From Halanaerobium congolense (GTDB taxonomy: Bacteria; Bacillota; Halanaerobiia; Halanaerobiales; Halanaerobiaceae): a stretch of DNA of 33,021 nucleotides. The notes beneath the pieces are model-generated. The model made no database searches, was not told where the DNA came from, and saw nothing but the letters and a program-made list of their open reading frames with translations. The position numbers and the translations under genes are program-made. This document shows, one piece after another, positions 16,516 through 24,756 of the stretch (within the stretch, counting starts at the first letter, position 1; the number at the start of each line of letters is the position of its first letter). The stretch lies in assembly GCF_004366375.1 (NCBI RefSeq), contig NZ_SOEF01000033.1, positions 1 through 33,021 on the forward strand, written 5' to 3'.

Positions 16516-17421
16516 TTATTTAATCAAAAGCTCTTTTTTCAATAAACCATAAAGTAAGTCGTGATCACTTACATACAGTTCTTGAACATTTAAGTAATTC
16601 AAAATTGTTTTTAAAATAATAAGACCAGCTGTAATAACATCAGCTCTTTTAGGCTGGAGTCCTTTAATTTTCTTTCTTGTTTTTAAATCAAGATCAGCAA
16701 ATCTATTTAGAATATTTTCAAGCTCAAAATATTCTAACCTCAAATTTTCTATTTTACTGCTGTCATATTCTTCTAAAGCAAGTTTAACTGCAGCTACTGT
16801 AGTTATTGTACCACCTACTCCTTTAACTTTAAATTTTTTATTTAAATCAAGCTTTTGTTTTAAAAGATTTTCTACATAACTTTGAATCTCTTTTTGTTCA
16901 AGTGATCTGATCTTTTTTTTTGGATCAGAAATAAATTTTTCAGTCATTCTCACACAACCAATATCTAAACTCTTAAAATTTATATCAGAAGTAGTTGGCC
17001 AAATAAATTCTGTACTGCCACCTCCAATATCAATTAATAAAAAGTCTTCATCCAAATTAGATACTGCTCCCAAATAATTTAATTCTGCTTCTTTTTCACC
17101 ACTGATTATTTCCAGTACTAAATCTAATTTTTTTATTTTATCAGTTAATAAATGGGGATTTTCTACATCTCTTAAAGCACTTGTTCCAACAACTCTAATT
17201 TTATCCACCTGAAACTTATCAATTGTTTTTTTATATTTTTCCAAAGCTTTATAAACTCGATTAACAGCTTCTTCTTTCAAAAATCTGTTTTGATCAACAC
17301 CCTCACCTAGTCTTGTTATTTCTAACTTCCTACTTAAAACATCCAAAGATTTATTGGCTTTTTTTTCAGCTATTAGCAAACGACAAGAATTTGTTCCAAT
17401 ATCAATTGCTGCTGCTCTCAA
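16516..17421 (-). CDS. Ppx/GppA phosphatase family protein
   Basis: Members hydrolyse polyphosphate or pppGpp. The protein shows the ASKHA phosphate-1 motif IDIGTNSCRLLIA right at the N-terminus (residues 6-18), then VGTSALRD, DIGGGSTEF and VGGTITTVAA, and a C-terminal VSDHDLLYGLL. The frame is open upstream to 17511, but the domain begins directly at a TTG (17421) preceded by AAAGGG. From there the length is 301 residues, the usual size of the short form. It overlaps the DUF501 gene by 20 bases, so translation is likely coupled. Which substrate it uses cannot be decided from sequence. Confidence 0.9.
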   Translation of the reverse strand: MRAAAIDIGTNSCRLLIAEKKANKSLDVLSRKLEITRLGEGVDQNRFLKEEAVNRVYKALEKYKKTIDKFQVDKIRVVGTSALRDVENPHLLTDKIKKLDLVLEIISGEKEAELNYLGAVSNLDEDFLLIDIGGGSTEFIWPTTSDINFKSLDIGCVRMTEKFISDPKKKIRSLEQKEIQSYVENLLKQKLDLNKKFKVKGVGGTITTVAAVKLALEEYDSSKIENLRLEYFELENILNRFADLDLKTRKKIKGLQPKRADVITAGLIILKTILNYLNVQELYVSDHDLLYGLLKKELLIK

Positions 17422-17947
17422 ATTGATCAACCCTTTCTTTACATATCTGACAGTTATCAGGCCAATTAATTTTACTAAACACAATTTCACCAGCTGGATT
17501 AAACTTATCAACTAAAAAATCAGCTAGATGTGTATGCAGACACTTTATTCCTTCTTTTTCTTTAATTCCACCAACACCGGAATTCATTAATGTATTATAA
17601 AGATCTTCTGAAATGCTTTTAGCTTCAGCTAATTGTTCTGCTGATAACAAAGACTTCCTCTGCTCTGCATATTTCTCATGTGTTTTTATCATTTTATTTT
17701 TAAACTTGGGGTTATATTTTAATTTTCCCTGCAGTTTTGAAATTAAATTACTTTCTGCTTCTAAACGATCAACTTCATAATTTAAATGTGGACAACTCAG
17801 CCAATAAATTGTGGGCGCTGGAACACCATTAACAAATGGATTAACAATTATTACAGCTGGATAATCGAAAGGACAAAATTTTGCTATTTTTAAAAAATTA
17901 TTTATTTTTCTATCTAACTGCAGTTCTATAATTTCGTGCTCATTCAT
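17402..17947 (-). CDS. DUF501 domain protein
   Basis: A 181-residue DUF501 protein of unknown function. Conserved family blocks are visible: FCPFDYPAVIIVNPFVNGVP, PTIYWLSCPHLNYEVDRLE, and GVGGIKEKEGIKCLHTHLAD, with CQIC near the C-terminus. Several of the cysteines and histidines are conserved and could bind a metal. It sits immediately before a Ppx/GppA phosphatase and overlaps it, a pairing often found in bacteria, so a shared role in phosphate or alarmone metabolism is plausible but unproven. Confidence 0.88.
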   Translation of the reverse strand: MNEHEIIELQLDRKINNFLKIAKFCPFDYPAVIIVNPFVNGVPAPTIYWLSCPHLNYEVDRLEAESNLISKLQGKLKYNPKFKNKMIKTHEKYAEQRKSLLSAEQLAEAKSISEDLYNTLMNSGVGGIKEKEGIKCLHTHLADFLVDKFNPAGEIVFSKINWPDNCQICKERVDQFESSSN

Positions 17948-17980
17948 TATTTTTCTCCTATAATTTTATTATTTACTTTC

Positions 17981-18023
17981 TATAAAAAGAGAAAACACCC
18001 CTTAAACGAATTAAAGGATGTTT
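17981..18023 (-). terminator. Terminator after the S1-domain gene
   Basis: A 13-bp stem on the minus strand (18023-18011 with 18005-17993, including G-U pairs) has a UUCGU loop. It is followed by TTTTC and then a TTTTT run. It separates the S1-protein gene from DUF501-ppx-tilS-hpt. Confidence 0.85.
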
Positions 18024-18051
18024 AAAAAGTTAATAAAATAATGGCAAATAT

Positions 18052-18417
18052 TTATTTAGAACTCCCGCCATTTTTTGCCTCTCTACTTTTTAGATCTTGC
18101 TGACGCTCACTGCTCTGCTTTAAGAAACGATCCATCTTTTCTTCAAAAGACATCTCCGGAGCGTGATCAATTCTGTCACCTGGATCCTCTAATTGTTTGA
18201 TGGAAAGTCCAATTTTTCCGTCATCATCAACATTGATGACTTTAACCTTGACTTCATCACCTTCTTTAAGGAAATTACTAATATCTTTTACATAAGTATT
18301 AGCAACTTCAGAAATATGAACGAGGCCAGTATCTCCAGTTTCCAATTCAACAAAAGCACCAAAATTTGTTATCCCTGTAACTTCTCCTACAACTATAGTT
18401 CCAACTTCAATGGACAT
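18052..18417 (-). CDS. S1 RNA-binding domain protein (YabR-like)
   Basis: A 121-residue protein with one S1 domain spanning residues 1-75 (VGEVTGITNFGAFVELE, GLVHISEVA, VKVINVDDDGKIGLSIKQ) and a charged, flexible tail. It resembles Bacillus YabR and general stress protein 13, found beside divIC in Firmicutes, which probably associate with ribosomes or mRNA. GGGAGG lies 12-13 bases before the ATG. It has its own strong promoter and terminator. Confidence 0.9.
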   Translation of the reverse strand: MSIEVGTIVVGEVTGITNFGAFVELETGDTGLVHISEVANTYVKDISNFLKEGDEVKVKVINVDDDGKIGLSIKQLEDPGDRIDHAPEMSFEEKMDRFLKQSSERQQDLKSREAKNGGSSK

Positions 18418-18455
18418 GCTTAAAAAATTCCTCCCTAGATATTAATATTGTACTC

Positions 18456-18485
18456 ATTATAACTTAATTACGACAGAGCTGTCAA
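18456..18485 (-). promoter_or_regulatory. Consensus promoter of the S1-domain gene
   Basis: A perfect TTGACA (18480-18485) and a perfect TATAAT (18456-18461) are 18 bases apart on the minus strand. A 5-bp dyad (GACAG-N2-CTGTC) overlaps the -35 box and could be an operator, but this is speculative. Confidence 0.75.
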
Positions 18486-18504
18486 ATTTATTGGCTAAAA
18501 TTTT

Positions 18505-20676
18505 CTAAAATTTTAAAGTTAAAGAAATTCTACCCCGTTTTTGATCAACATCAAGGACCTTAACCTCTATATTCTGTCCTATTTCAACAATTTCAAAAGG
18601 ATCATTAACATACATCTGACTCATTTCTGAAATATGTAATAATCCATCCTGTTTTAAACCAATATCAACAAAAGCTCCAAAATCAACAATATTTCTAACT
18701 TTTCCTTTGAAAATCATTCCAGACTCTATATCTTCTATTTTCAGGATGTCCTTTCTAAAAATAGGTGCTGGCATAGAATCGCGAGGATCTCTCCCTGGCT
18801 GTTTTAAAGCCGCAGTAATATCCCTTGCAGTCGGCAAACCAATATCTAACTGGTCTGCAATTTCTATTAAGTCAATTTGTTCTAATTTTTCTCTAAGAGT
18901 TTCAACTATATCTTTATTTCGAATTGCATCAGCTTTATAATTTATTTTATTTAATATTTTTTCTGCTGCTTCATAAGATTCAGGATGAATAGGAGTAACC
19001 GCAAATGGATCTGTTTCTGAATCTAAACGAATAAATCCAGCTGCCTGTTCAAAAGTTTTAGGGCCAAAACCATAAACATCTAATAATTCTTCTCTCTTTT
19101 TAAAAGCTCCATTTTGACTGCGGTGCTCAATAATTTTCTCAGCATTGTTAGAGCTGATTCCAGCAACATAAGTTAAAAGAGCAGCAGAAGCTGTATTTAT
19201 CTCAACTCCAACATGATTAACTGCATCAACAACTACCTCATTTAGAGCTTTTTCCAATCTTTTTTGTGAAATATCGTGTTGATACATTCCTACGCCAAGT
19301 GATTTGGGATCAATTTTAACTAATTCGGCGAGTGGATCCTGAATTCTGCGCCCAATTGAGATGGCACCTCTAATCGAGACATCTAACTTAGGAAACTCTT
19401 TTCGGGCCAGTTTAGAAGCCGAATAAACAGAAGCACCTGCTTCACTAACAATGGTATATTCTACATCCATTCCACTTTTAATTAACTCGGCAATAAAAGT
19501 CTCAGTTTCTCTGCTTGCAGTCCCATTTCCAATTACGATTAAATCAATATTATGCTTTTTCACTAAGTTAGCTACTGTTTCAGCCGCCATTTCCATTTGA
19601 TTAACAGGTGAATGAGGATAAATAGCTCCTGTCTCTAATAACTCTCCATCTTCAGCTAATACTGCTAGTTTACAGCCCGTTCTAAAGGCTGGATCAACTG
19701 CAAGAACTCTTTTAGCCTCTAATGGTGGCTGCATTAATAAAGAATGAAGATTTGTTGAAAAATTATGAACTGCTTTTTTTTCTGCTTTTTCAGTTAAATG
19801 ATTTCTTATTTCTCTTTCTAGAGATGGAAATATCAACCTTTTATATGCATAATCTACTGCATTTATTAAATGTTCAAAACTTCCTCTTTTTCTGTTATCA
19901 AACTTATAAATATTATATATCATTTCAATAGCTCTTTCATCAGAAACCTCAGCTTTAACCCTCAAAATATTCTCGTTTTCACCTCTATTTAAGGCTAAAA
20001 TTCGGTGAGGAGGAATTTTATTGATTGACTCTTTAAACTCATAATAATCTTGGTATTTCCCTTCTTCATCCTCGTTTTTTTGTTCAGAGGTGATTTTAGC
20101 AGTTTTAAAGACGAAAGTTCTTAATTTCTTTCTTAATTCAGCATCATCTGATATTTCTCCAGCTATTATATCTTCTGCTCCGCTTAAAACATCTGTTACA
20201 GAGTTCAGTTCTTTTTCCGAATCTAAATGTTTTTCAGCAATTTTTTTAATTTCAGCTTCAGTTTTTTTCTGTGAAAATATTAAATCTGCTAGAGGCTGCA
20301 AACCTTTATCAATTGCTTTAGCAGCTTTTGTTTGTTTTTTTACTTTAAAAGGACGATATAAATCTTCAACTTCTTGTAAAGTATTTGCTTTTTTTAATTT
20401 AAATAATAATTCATCATTTAATTTTTCCTGTTTTTCTGCCGCCTCTGCAACTTCATTTTTTCTCTCGTTTAATCTGCGCAAATAATCGATTTTTTCCTCT
20501 ATATTTCTTATCTCTTCTTCATCAAGGCTGCCTGTCATTTCTTTTCGATAACGCGCAATAAAGGGAACTGTATTCCCTTCATCTAACAAATCAACTGCTG
20601 CTTTTACATTTTCTATTTTTAATTTCAACTCTGAAGATGCAAGTTTAAATAAGTCTATTTTTATGTGTTCTGACAT
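18505..20676 (-). CDS. tex: Tex-family RNA-binding transcription accessory protein
   Basis: Tex is a nucleic-acid-binding protein implicated in transcription and stress tolerance. The 723-residue length fits. The N-terminal helical region carries PFIARYRKEMTGSLDEEEIR. A YqgF-like RNase H fold spans about 320-460 (LAVDPAFRTGCKLAVL, VIGNGTASRETE). Helix-hairpin-helix repeats cover about 490-620. The C-terminal S1 domain is about 648-720 (GKVRNIVDFGAFVDIGLKQDGLLHIS). AAAGGAG precedes the ATG. It follows divIC by 24 bases, inserted between divIC and the S1-domain gene. Confidence 0.97.
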   Translation of the reverse strand: MSEHIKIDLFKLASSELKLKIENVKAAVDLLDEGNTVPFIARYRKEMTGSLDEEEIRNIEEKIDYLRRLNERKNEVAEAAEKQEKLNDELLFKLKKANTLQEVEDLYRPFKVKKQTKAAKAIDKGLQPLADLIFSQKKTEAEIKKIAEKHLDSEKELNSVTDVLSGAEDIIAGEISDDAELRKKLRTFVFKTAKITSEQKNEDEEGKYQDYYEFKESINKIPPHRILALNRGENENILRVKAEVSDERAIEMIYNIYKFDNRKRGSFEHLINAVDYAYKRLIFPSLEREIRNHLTEKAEKKAVHNFSTNLHSLLMQPPLEAKRVLAVDPAFRTGCKLAVLAEDGELLETGAIYPHSPVNQMEMAAETVANLVKKHNIDLIVIGNGTASRETETFIAELIKSGMDVEYTIVSEAGASVYSASKLARKEFPKLDVSIRGAISIGRRIQDPLAELVKIDPKSLGVGMYQHDISQKRLEKALNEVVVDAVNHVGVEINTASAALLTYVAGISSNNAEKIIEHRSQNGAFKKREELLDVYGFGPKTFEQAAGFIRLDSETDPFAVTPIHPESYEAAEKILNKINYKADAIRNKDIVETLREKLEQIDLIEIADQLDIGLPTARDITAALKQPGRDPRDSMPAPIFRKDILKIEDIESGMIFKGKVRNIVDFGAFVDIGLKQDGLLHISEMSQMYVNDPFEIVEIGQNIEVKVLDVDQKRGRISLTLKF

Positions 20677-20700
20677 TTAAAATCTCCTTTATTAAAAATA

Positions 20701-21048
20701 TTAATTATCATTATTATTATCATTTTCTTCCCCTTGATTATCACCTTGTTCTTCCTTTATTGATTCAACTGGTATTAATAATTTTTCTCCTGGTTTTACC
20801 AAACCCAATTTTTCTCGTGCAACTTCTTCTATATATTCTTTACTATCACTATTTTGAATTTGTTTTTGTAATTGTTCATTTTCTGCCTCTGTCTCAGCAA
20901 TTTCAGCTTCGATTTCCTTTATTTTATTTTCAATTTGAGTCATTCTAGTTATATTCTGATAAAAATTAAAAGCAGCAATTACAGCTATAATGACTATAAT
21001 AGCTATAAAAACTGGATTCAATAAAAAATCCTTTTTTTGGCGAGGCAT
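20701..21048 (-). CDS. divIC: Septum formation initiator DivIC/FtsB family
   Basis: A 115-residue bitopic membrane protein of the divisome. It has a basic N-terminus, one TM helix at about 11-27, and a coiled coil at about 30-70 rich in E, K and Q. The family-typical EVAREKLGLVKPGEKLLIPVE motif region follows, and the tail is acidic. It acts with FtsL and DivIB/FtsQ in assembling the division septum. GGAGG stands before the ATG, and its own promoter lies upstream. It heads the divIC-tex unit. Confidence 0.9.
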   Translation of the reverse strand: MPRQKKDFLLNPVFIAIIVIIAVIAAFNFYQNITRMTQIENKIKEIEAEIAETEAENEQLQKQIQNSDSKEYIEEVAREKLGLVKPGEKLLIPVESIKEEQGDNQGEENDNNNDN

Positions 21049-21098
21049 TTTTATTCCTCCTAAGCAAACTATTATCGTATTTAATACTTACACTAATA

Positions 21099-21127
21099 AT
21101 TATACTTGAATTTGTTAAATTAATCAA
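21099..21127 (-). promoter_or_regulatory. Promoter of divIC-tex
   Basis: TTGATT (21122-21127) and a perfect TATAAT (21099-21104) are 17 bases apart on the minus strand, about 50 bases before divIC. The -35 box overlaps the T tract of the preceding terminator. Confidence 0.7.
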
Positions 21128-21157
21128 AAAAGCAGCTGAATTAAAAATCCAGCTGCT
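21125..21157 (-). terminator. Terminator after the MsmX-type ATPase gene
   Basis: An 8-bp stem (AGCAGCTG at 21131-21138 with CAGCTGCT at 21150-21157) is followed by TTTTT on the minus strand. Confidence 0.85.
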
Positions 21158-21191
21158 GCTATAATTCAAATATTTATTTTTCTTTTTTACT

Positions 21192-22301
21192 CTAAAATAC
21201 ACACTCTTCAGTTTCAGCATCAAAGATATGAATTTTTCTTAAGTCAACACCAAGAGAAATTGTATCTCCCGTTTTTGCAGTACTTTCAGCTTCTACACGA
21301 GCAATTAAAGAGTGTGCTTCTTCTGCTAAATATAAATAAATTTCAGAACCCATAGGCTCAACAACATCTACATCAGCTTCAAAAGAATTATCTTCTTTAA
21401 CTTCAAAATCATGATTAATATTAGTATCTACAATGTCTTCAGGTCTCACACCAAAAACTACATTTTTGCCTACATAATCCTTAATATGGTCTTCTTTATC
21501 TTCTGGAACACGAATTCTAAAGGTTCCATCACCATCAATATAGTAAGTATCTCCTTCTTTTTCAATTTTAGCATCCATAAAGTTCATAGCTGGAGAACCA
21601 ATAAATCCAGCAACAAACATATTGTTAGGTTTATTATATAGAGATAATGGATCATCAACCTGCTGGATAACACCATCTTTAAGCACAACAATTCTATCTC
21701 CCATTGTCATCGCTTCAGTCTGATCATGAGTTACATAAATCATTGTTGTTTGTAATTCATCATGCAGTTTAGATAATTCAGTTCTCATCTGAACTCTTAA
21801 TTTTGCATCAAGATTAGAAAGCGGCTCATCCATTAAGAACACCTGAGGCTCACGCACAATTGCACGTCCTAAAGCTACACGCTGTCTCTGACCACCAGAT
21901 AACTGTTTAGGTTTTCTTTCTAATAACTGCTCAATACCTAGGATATCAGCAGCTTCCTGTACACGTCTTTCAATTTCATCTTTAGGAAACTTACGTAATT
22001 TAAGCCCAAAAGCCATGTTATCATAAACATTCATATGTGGATAAAGAGCATAGTTCTGAAAAACCATCGCAATATCTCTGTCTTTAGGCGCTACATCATT
22101 AACAACCTGATCTCCAATTTTTAAAGTACCCTCACTGATTTCTTCCAGACCAGCAATCATTCTTAAAGTGGTTGATTTACCACAACCGGAAGGTCCTACT
22201 AAAACAATAAATTCTTTATCCTTGATTTCTAAACTCTGATCCTTTACTGCCACTAAATCACCAAAACGCTTATAGATATGTTCTAAAGTCACACTTGCCA
22301 T
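21192..22301 (-). CDS. MsmX/UgpC-type sugar ABC importer ATPase
   Basis: The 369-residue ATPase of carbohydrate (CUT1-type) ABC importers has Walker A GPSGCGKST (about 37-45), a Q-loop at MVFQNYALYPHM, and the signature LSGGQRQRVALGRAIV. Walker B FLMDEPLSNLDAKLR and the switch histidine in VTHDQTEAMTMGD follow. The C-terminal regulatory TOBE/OB domains span about 240-369. Such ATPases often serve several sugar importers, which fits the absence of permease and binding-protein genes here. It follows a LacI regulator by 21 bases and is probably co-transcribed with it. GGAGG precedes the ATG. Confidence 0.93.
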   Translation of the reverse strand: MASVTLEHIYKRFGDLVAVKDQSLEIKDKEFIVLVGPSGCGKSTTLRMIAGLEEISEGTLKIGDQVVNDVAPKDRDIAMVFQNYALYPHMNVYDNMAFGLKLRKFPKDEIERRVQEAADILGIEQLLERKPKQLSGGQRQRVALGRAIVREPQVFLMDEPLSNLDAKLRVQMRTELSKLHDELQTTMIYVTHDQTEAMTMGDRIVVLKDGVIQQVDDPLSLYNKPNNMFVAGFIGSPAMNFMDAKIEKEGDTYYIDGDGTFRIRVPEDKEDHIKDYVGKNVVFGVRPEDIVDTNINHDFEVKEDNSFEADVDVVEPMGSEIYLYLAEEAHSLIARVEAESTAKTGDTISLGVDLRKIHIFDAETEECVF

Positions 22302-22322
22302 TAGAAAATCCTCCTCATAATT

Positions 22323-23333
22323 TTAATTATATTTTGATATTGATGACTCCCTAATAATTAATTCGGGAGTTAAAACCTTGATTTGTTGATCCTTCATTTT
22401 TTTATTAATTAGCTTTAATAAAAAATCAAAAGAATAATCAGCTAATGCATCCACCGGTTCACTTAATACCGTCAGCGGTGGATCAATAACCGATGTCAAA
22501 ATGTTGTCCCCATAACCAACTACTGCAAAATCATCCGGAATGAAATATCCTCCCATTTTAATAGCCTCCACCAGACCAATAGTAGTTAACTCGCTTGTTG
22601 AGATGAAAGCATCTGGAATAATATCCCCTTCAATTATTTCTAAAAAGACATTATAACCAGATTTTCTATCAGCTTTAATTGAAAAAATAAGATCTTCATT
22701 AATTTGATAACCGTGATCAATTAAAGCTGCTTTATAGCCAGCTGATTTTTCTTCTTCAATTAAGTTATAATCTTCTCCACCAACAAGAGCTATATTTTCA
22801 AATCCCTGATCGAGAAGATGGCCTACAGCTTTATAAACTCCCTGACTATAATCTGTTAAAACTGATGTAAAAAAATTTTCCTCTGCGAGTCGGTTAACCA
22901 ATACAATATTGTTGTCCGGACTAAAACTAGCTCGCAGAAGATGACCCTCAACCAGCTTTCCCCCAATAAAAATAGCACCATCAACTTGATTTGACTCTAA
23001 GAGTGTTAGATAAGATTTTTCTTTTTCTGTTTGATTGTTTGTATTACATAGTATTATTTGATAACCATTTTTTTCAGCCGCTTTTTCTAGACTCTTGACT
23101 ATTTCTATATTACCCGGACTGTCCATCTCTGAAAGAATTACAGCTATCATATTTGTTTTATTTGCTGCTAAACCTCTTGCAAGTTGATTCGGACGATAAT
23201 TGTGTTTTTTTGCAATTTTTATAATTTTTAATTTAGTATCCTCACCAACTCCGGGCTTATTATTTAAAGCCCTAGAAACTGTTGACTCAGCAACATCAGC
23301 CATTCTAGCAATATCTTTGAGGGTGATCTGCAT
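22323..23333 (-). CDS. LacI-family transcriptional regulator
   Basis: The 336-residue regulator has the N-terminal helix-turn-helix and hinge typical of LacI/GalR proteins (ITLKDIARMADVAESTVSRAL, NYRPNQLARGLAANKTN) and a periplasmic-binding-protein-like effector domain (about 60-336). The effector is probably a sugar, given the adjacent sugar-importer ATPase and beta-phosphoglucomutase, but cannot be named. A perfect 14-bp palindrome lies upstream, so autoregulation is likely. Confidence 0.93.
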   Translation of the reverse strand: MQITLKDIARMADVAESTVSRALNNKPGVGEDTKLKIIKIAKKHNYRPNQLARGLAANKTNMIAVILSEMDSPGNIEIVKSLEKAAEKNGYQIILCNTNNQTEKEKSYLTLLESNQVDGAIFIGGKLVEGHLLRASFSPDNNIVLVNRLAEENFFTSVLTDYSQGVYKAVGHLLDQGFENIALVGGEDYNLIEEEKSAGYKAALIDHGYQINEDLIFSIKADRKSGYNVFLEIIEGDIIPDAFISTSELTTIGLVEAIKMGGYFIPDDFAVVGYGDNILTSVIDPPLTVLSEPVDALADYSFDFLLKLINKKMKDQQIKVLTPELIIRESSISKYN

Positions 23334-23369
23334 CTTTTCGCCTCCAATTTAAACACTCACTAGAATTTA

Positions 23370-23383
23370 CGCAAGCGCTTGCG
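23370..23383. promoter_or_regulatory. LacI-family operator (14-bp palindrome)
   Basis: CGCAAGCGCTTGCG is a perfect palindrome with the central AAGCGCTT typical of LacI/GalR/CcpA operators. It fills the spacer of a weak promoter candidate on the minus strand (TTTAAA and TAAATT, 17 bases apart), 37 bases before the lacI-type gene. It is most likely bound by that regulator. Confidence 0.75.
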
Positions 23384-23394
23384 AAATTTAAAAA

Positions 23395-23445
23395 GAAAAA
23401 AGAGTCTGTAAACTACCTCTTAGTATATTATTCGTCACAGACTCT
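23395..23445 (-). terminator. Terminator after pgmB
   Basis: A 9-bp stem, AGAGTCTGT (23401-23409) with ACAGACTCT (23437-23445), encloses a long 27-base loop and is followed by a TTTTTT run on the minus strand. Confidence 0.75.
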
Positions 23446-23472
23446 AAAACTCCTTCTTTTTTTAAAAAATTT

Positions 23473-24123
23473 TTATAATTTTTTTAAAATCTCATCAAAA
23501 TCAATTGAATCAACATTTCCATAAACTAAATGTGCTTTACCTACTCTTGACTCAGGTCCAACTCCTACTGCCTTCATATTAGCAGCTAAGGCTGCTTCTA
23601 CTCCAGATTCTGCATCTTCTAATACAACACATTCCTCAGGCTCAAGACCAAGATTCTTGGCTGTGTGTAAAAATAAATCTGGGGCTGGCTTAGCACTTTC
23701 AACACTATTACCATCTGAAATAGCATCAAACATATCATAAATCTGCAGCTGTTTTAAAACTTTCCTTGCATTCCTACTTGATGAACCCACAGCAATTTTA
23801 AAACCATCATTTTTTAGTCTTTTTAATTTAGATTCCATATCATCAAGGATATTCTCTTTTGTAATTTCTTCTAAATATTTTTGATAATAAGCATTTTTTC
23901 TATCTGTCCACTCTTTTTTGATCTTTTCTGGGAGTTCTTTGCCATCTAAAATTATGTCTAATGAATCCATTCTAGAAACGCCACGTAATTTTTCGTTAAT
24001 CTCACGATTAAAAAAAAGGTCTTCTTCATCAGCCAGCTTCTGCCAACTTTTATAATGATATTCGGCCGTATCTGTTATTACTCCATCAAGATCAAAGATA
24101 AAAGCTTTAATTTCAGTTGCCAT
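23473..24123 (-). CDS. pgmB: Beta-phosphoglucomutase (HAD superfamily)
   Basis: Converts beta-glucose-1-phosphate, as released by inverting disaccharide phosphorylases, to glucose-6-phosphate. The 216-residue protein has the HAD nucleophile/acid pair in FDLDGVITDT (D11, D13). The cap domain carries LRGVSRMDSLDIIL, typical of beta-PGM, followed by VGSSSRNA, KPAPDLFLHTA and VVLEDAESGVEAA. A start nine bases upstream (GTG) is in frame, but AGGAG lies 8 bases before the ATG at 24123. The usual phosphorylase partner is not in the window. Confidence 0.9.
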   Translation of the reverse strand: MATEIKAFIFDLDGVITDTAEYHYKSWQKLADEEDLFFNREINEKLRGVSRMDSLDIILDGKELPEKIKKEWTDRKNAYYQKYLEEITKENILDDMESKLKRLKNDGFKIAVGSSSRNARKVLKQLQIYDMFDAISDGNSVESAKPAPDLFLHTAKNLGLEPEECVVLEDAESGVEAALAANMKAVGVGPESRVGKAHLVYGNVDSIDFDEILKKL

Positions 24124-24163
24124 AATCATCACTCCTATTATTTAAATTGAATTAATATAAAAT

Positions 24164-24192
24164 ATTATATCTAATTTTTTAATTTATATCAA
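24164..24192 (-). promoter_or_regulatory. Promoter of pgmB
   Basis: TTGATA (24187-24192) and a perfect TATAAT (24164-24169) are 17 bases apart on the minus strand. The -35 box overlaps the last codons of the preceding 2H phosphoesterase gene. Confidence 0.7.
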
Positions 24193-24754
24193 AACTTGCA
24201 ATTATTTTTTCTACTGGATCAAGAGTCGGTCTCCAGATCTCTAACTTATCAGCAGCTGCTGATAACGGTCTGGACATTCCCTCCATAAATAAGCAGATTT
24301 CCGTTAACTCGTCCATTGGAATTGGATTTTCAGCAAAAATATTACTAATAATTGTAATATGAAACATCCACTCTTCATAATTTTCAATAGTTGAAATCCC
24401 CTCATTAATTAAACTTTGATGAACTGACTCAGAAAATTGCTTTAATGATTCAGTTTCATTAACTTCTAAAACCAGCTGATGCTGATCTGAAAATTTAATA
24501 CAGCTAAACCTATCTACTTCTATTTCAATTTTTCCAAAATCTTTAATTTTCTTTAATAAAATTTTTTTAGCTTTTTTTGCTTTTCTCTTATAAATTCTAT
24601 CAATTGTAATATGAAGCTGCGGATATATTTGGTCTGGATAAAGATTATAATGTTCAGAAACAATTTTTTGGACTTGTGATGCAGTTTCTACAAGTTCTTT
24701 TCCAGGAATTAATACTAAAAAATATTCATTTTCTAAGTCTGCAGCCTTTATCAT
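24179..24754 (-). CDS. 2H phosphoesterase superfamily protein (2'-5' RNA ligase-like)
   Basis: The 191-residue protein carries two HxT motifs, HIT at 48-50 (QLHITIDRI) and HIT at 132-134 (MFHITIIS), the diagnostic pair of the 2H phosphoesterase / 2'-5' RNA ligase superfamily. Members hydrolyse or form 2',3'-cyclic or 2'-5' phosphodiester bonds in RNA or small molecules. The exact substrate is unknown. It begins 2 bases after the stop of the fused ABC ATPase, with GAGAGG as ribosome-binding site, so it is the last gene of that operon. Whether this link is functional is open. Confidence 0.85.
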   Translation of the reverse strand: MIKAADLENEYFLVLIPGKELVETASQVQKIVSEHYNLYPDQIYPQLHITIDRIYKRKAKKAKKILLKKIKDFGKIEIEVDRFSCIKFSDQHQLVLEVNETESLKQFSESVHQSLINEGISTIENYEEWMFHITIISNIFAENPIPMDELTEICLFMEGMSRPLSAAADKLEIWRPTLDPVEKIIASFDIN

Positions 24755-24756
24755 AA

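Noticed and set aside
17422-17511. Longer N-terminus for the Ppx/GppA protein
   Set aside because: The extra 30 residues are a frame-shadow of the DUF501 coding sequence; the family domain starts right after the TTG at 17421.
20966-21223. Minus-strand 85-codon frame overlapping divIC and the MsmX-type ATPase gene end
   Set aside because: It lies in another frame of two confident genes and spans a terminator and a promoter.
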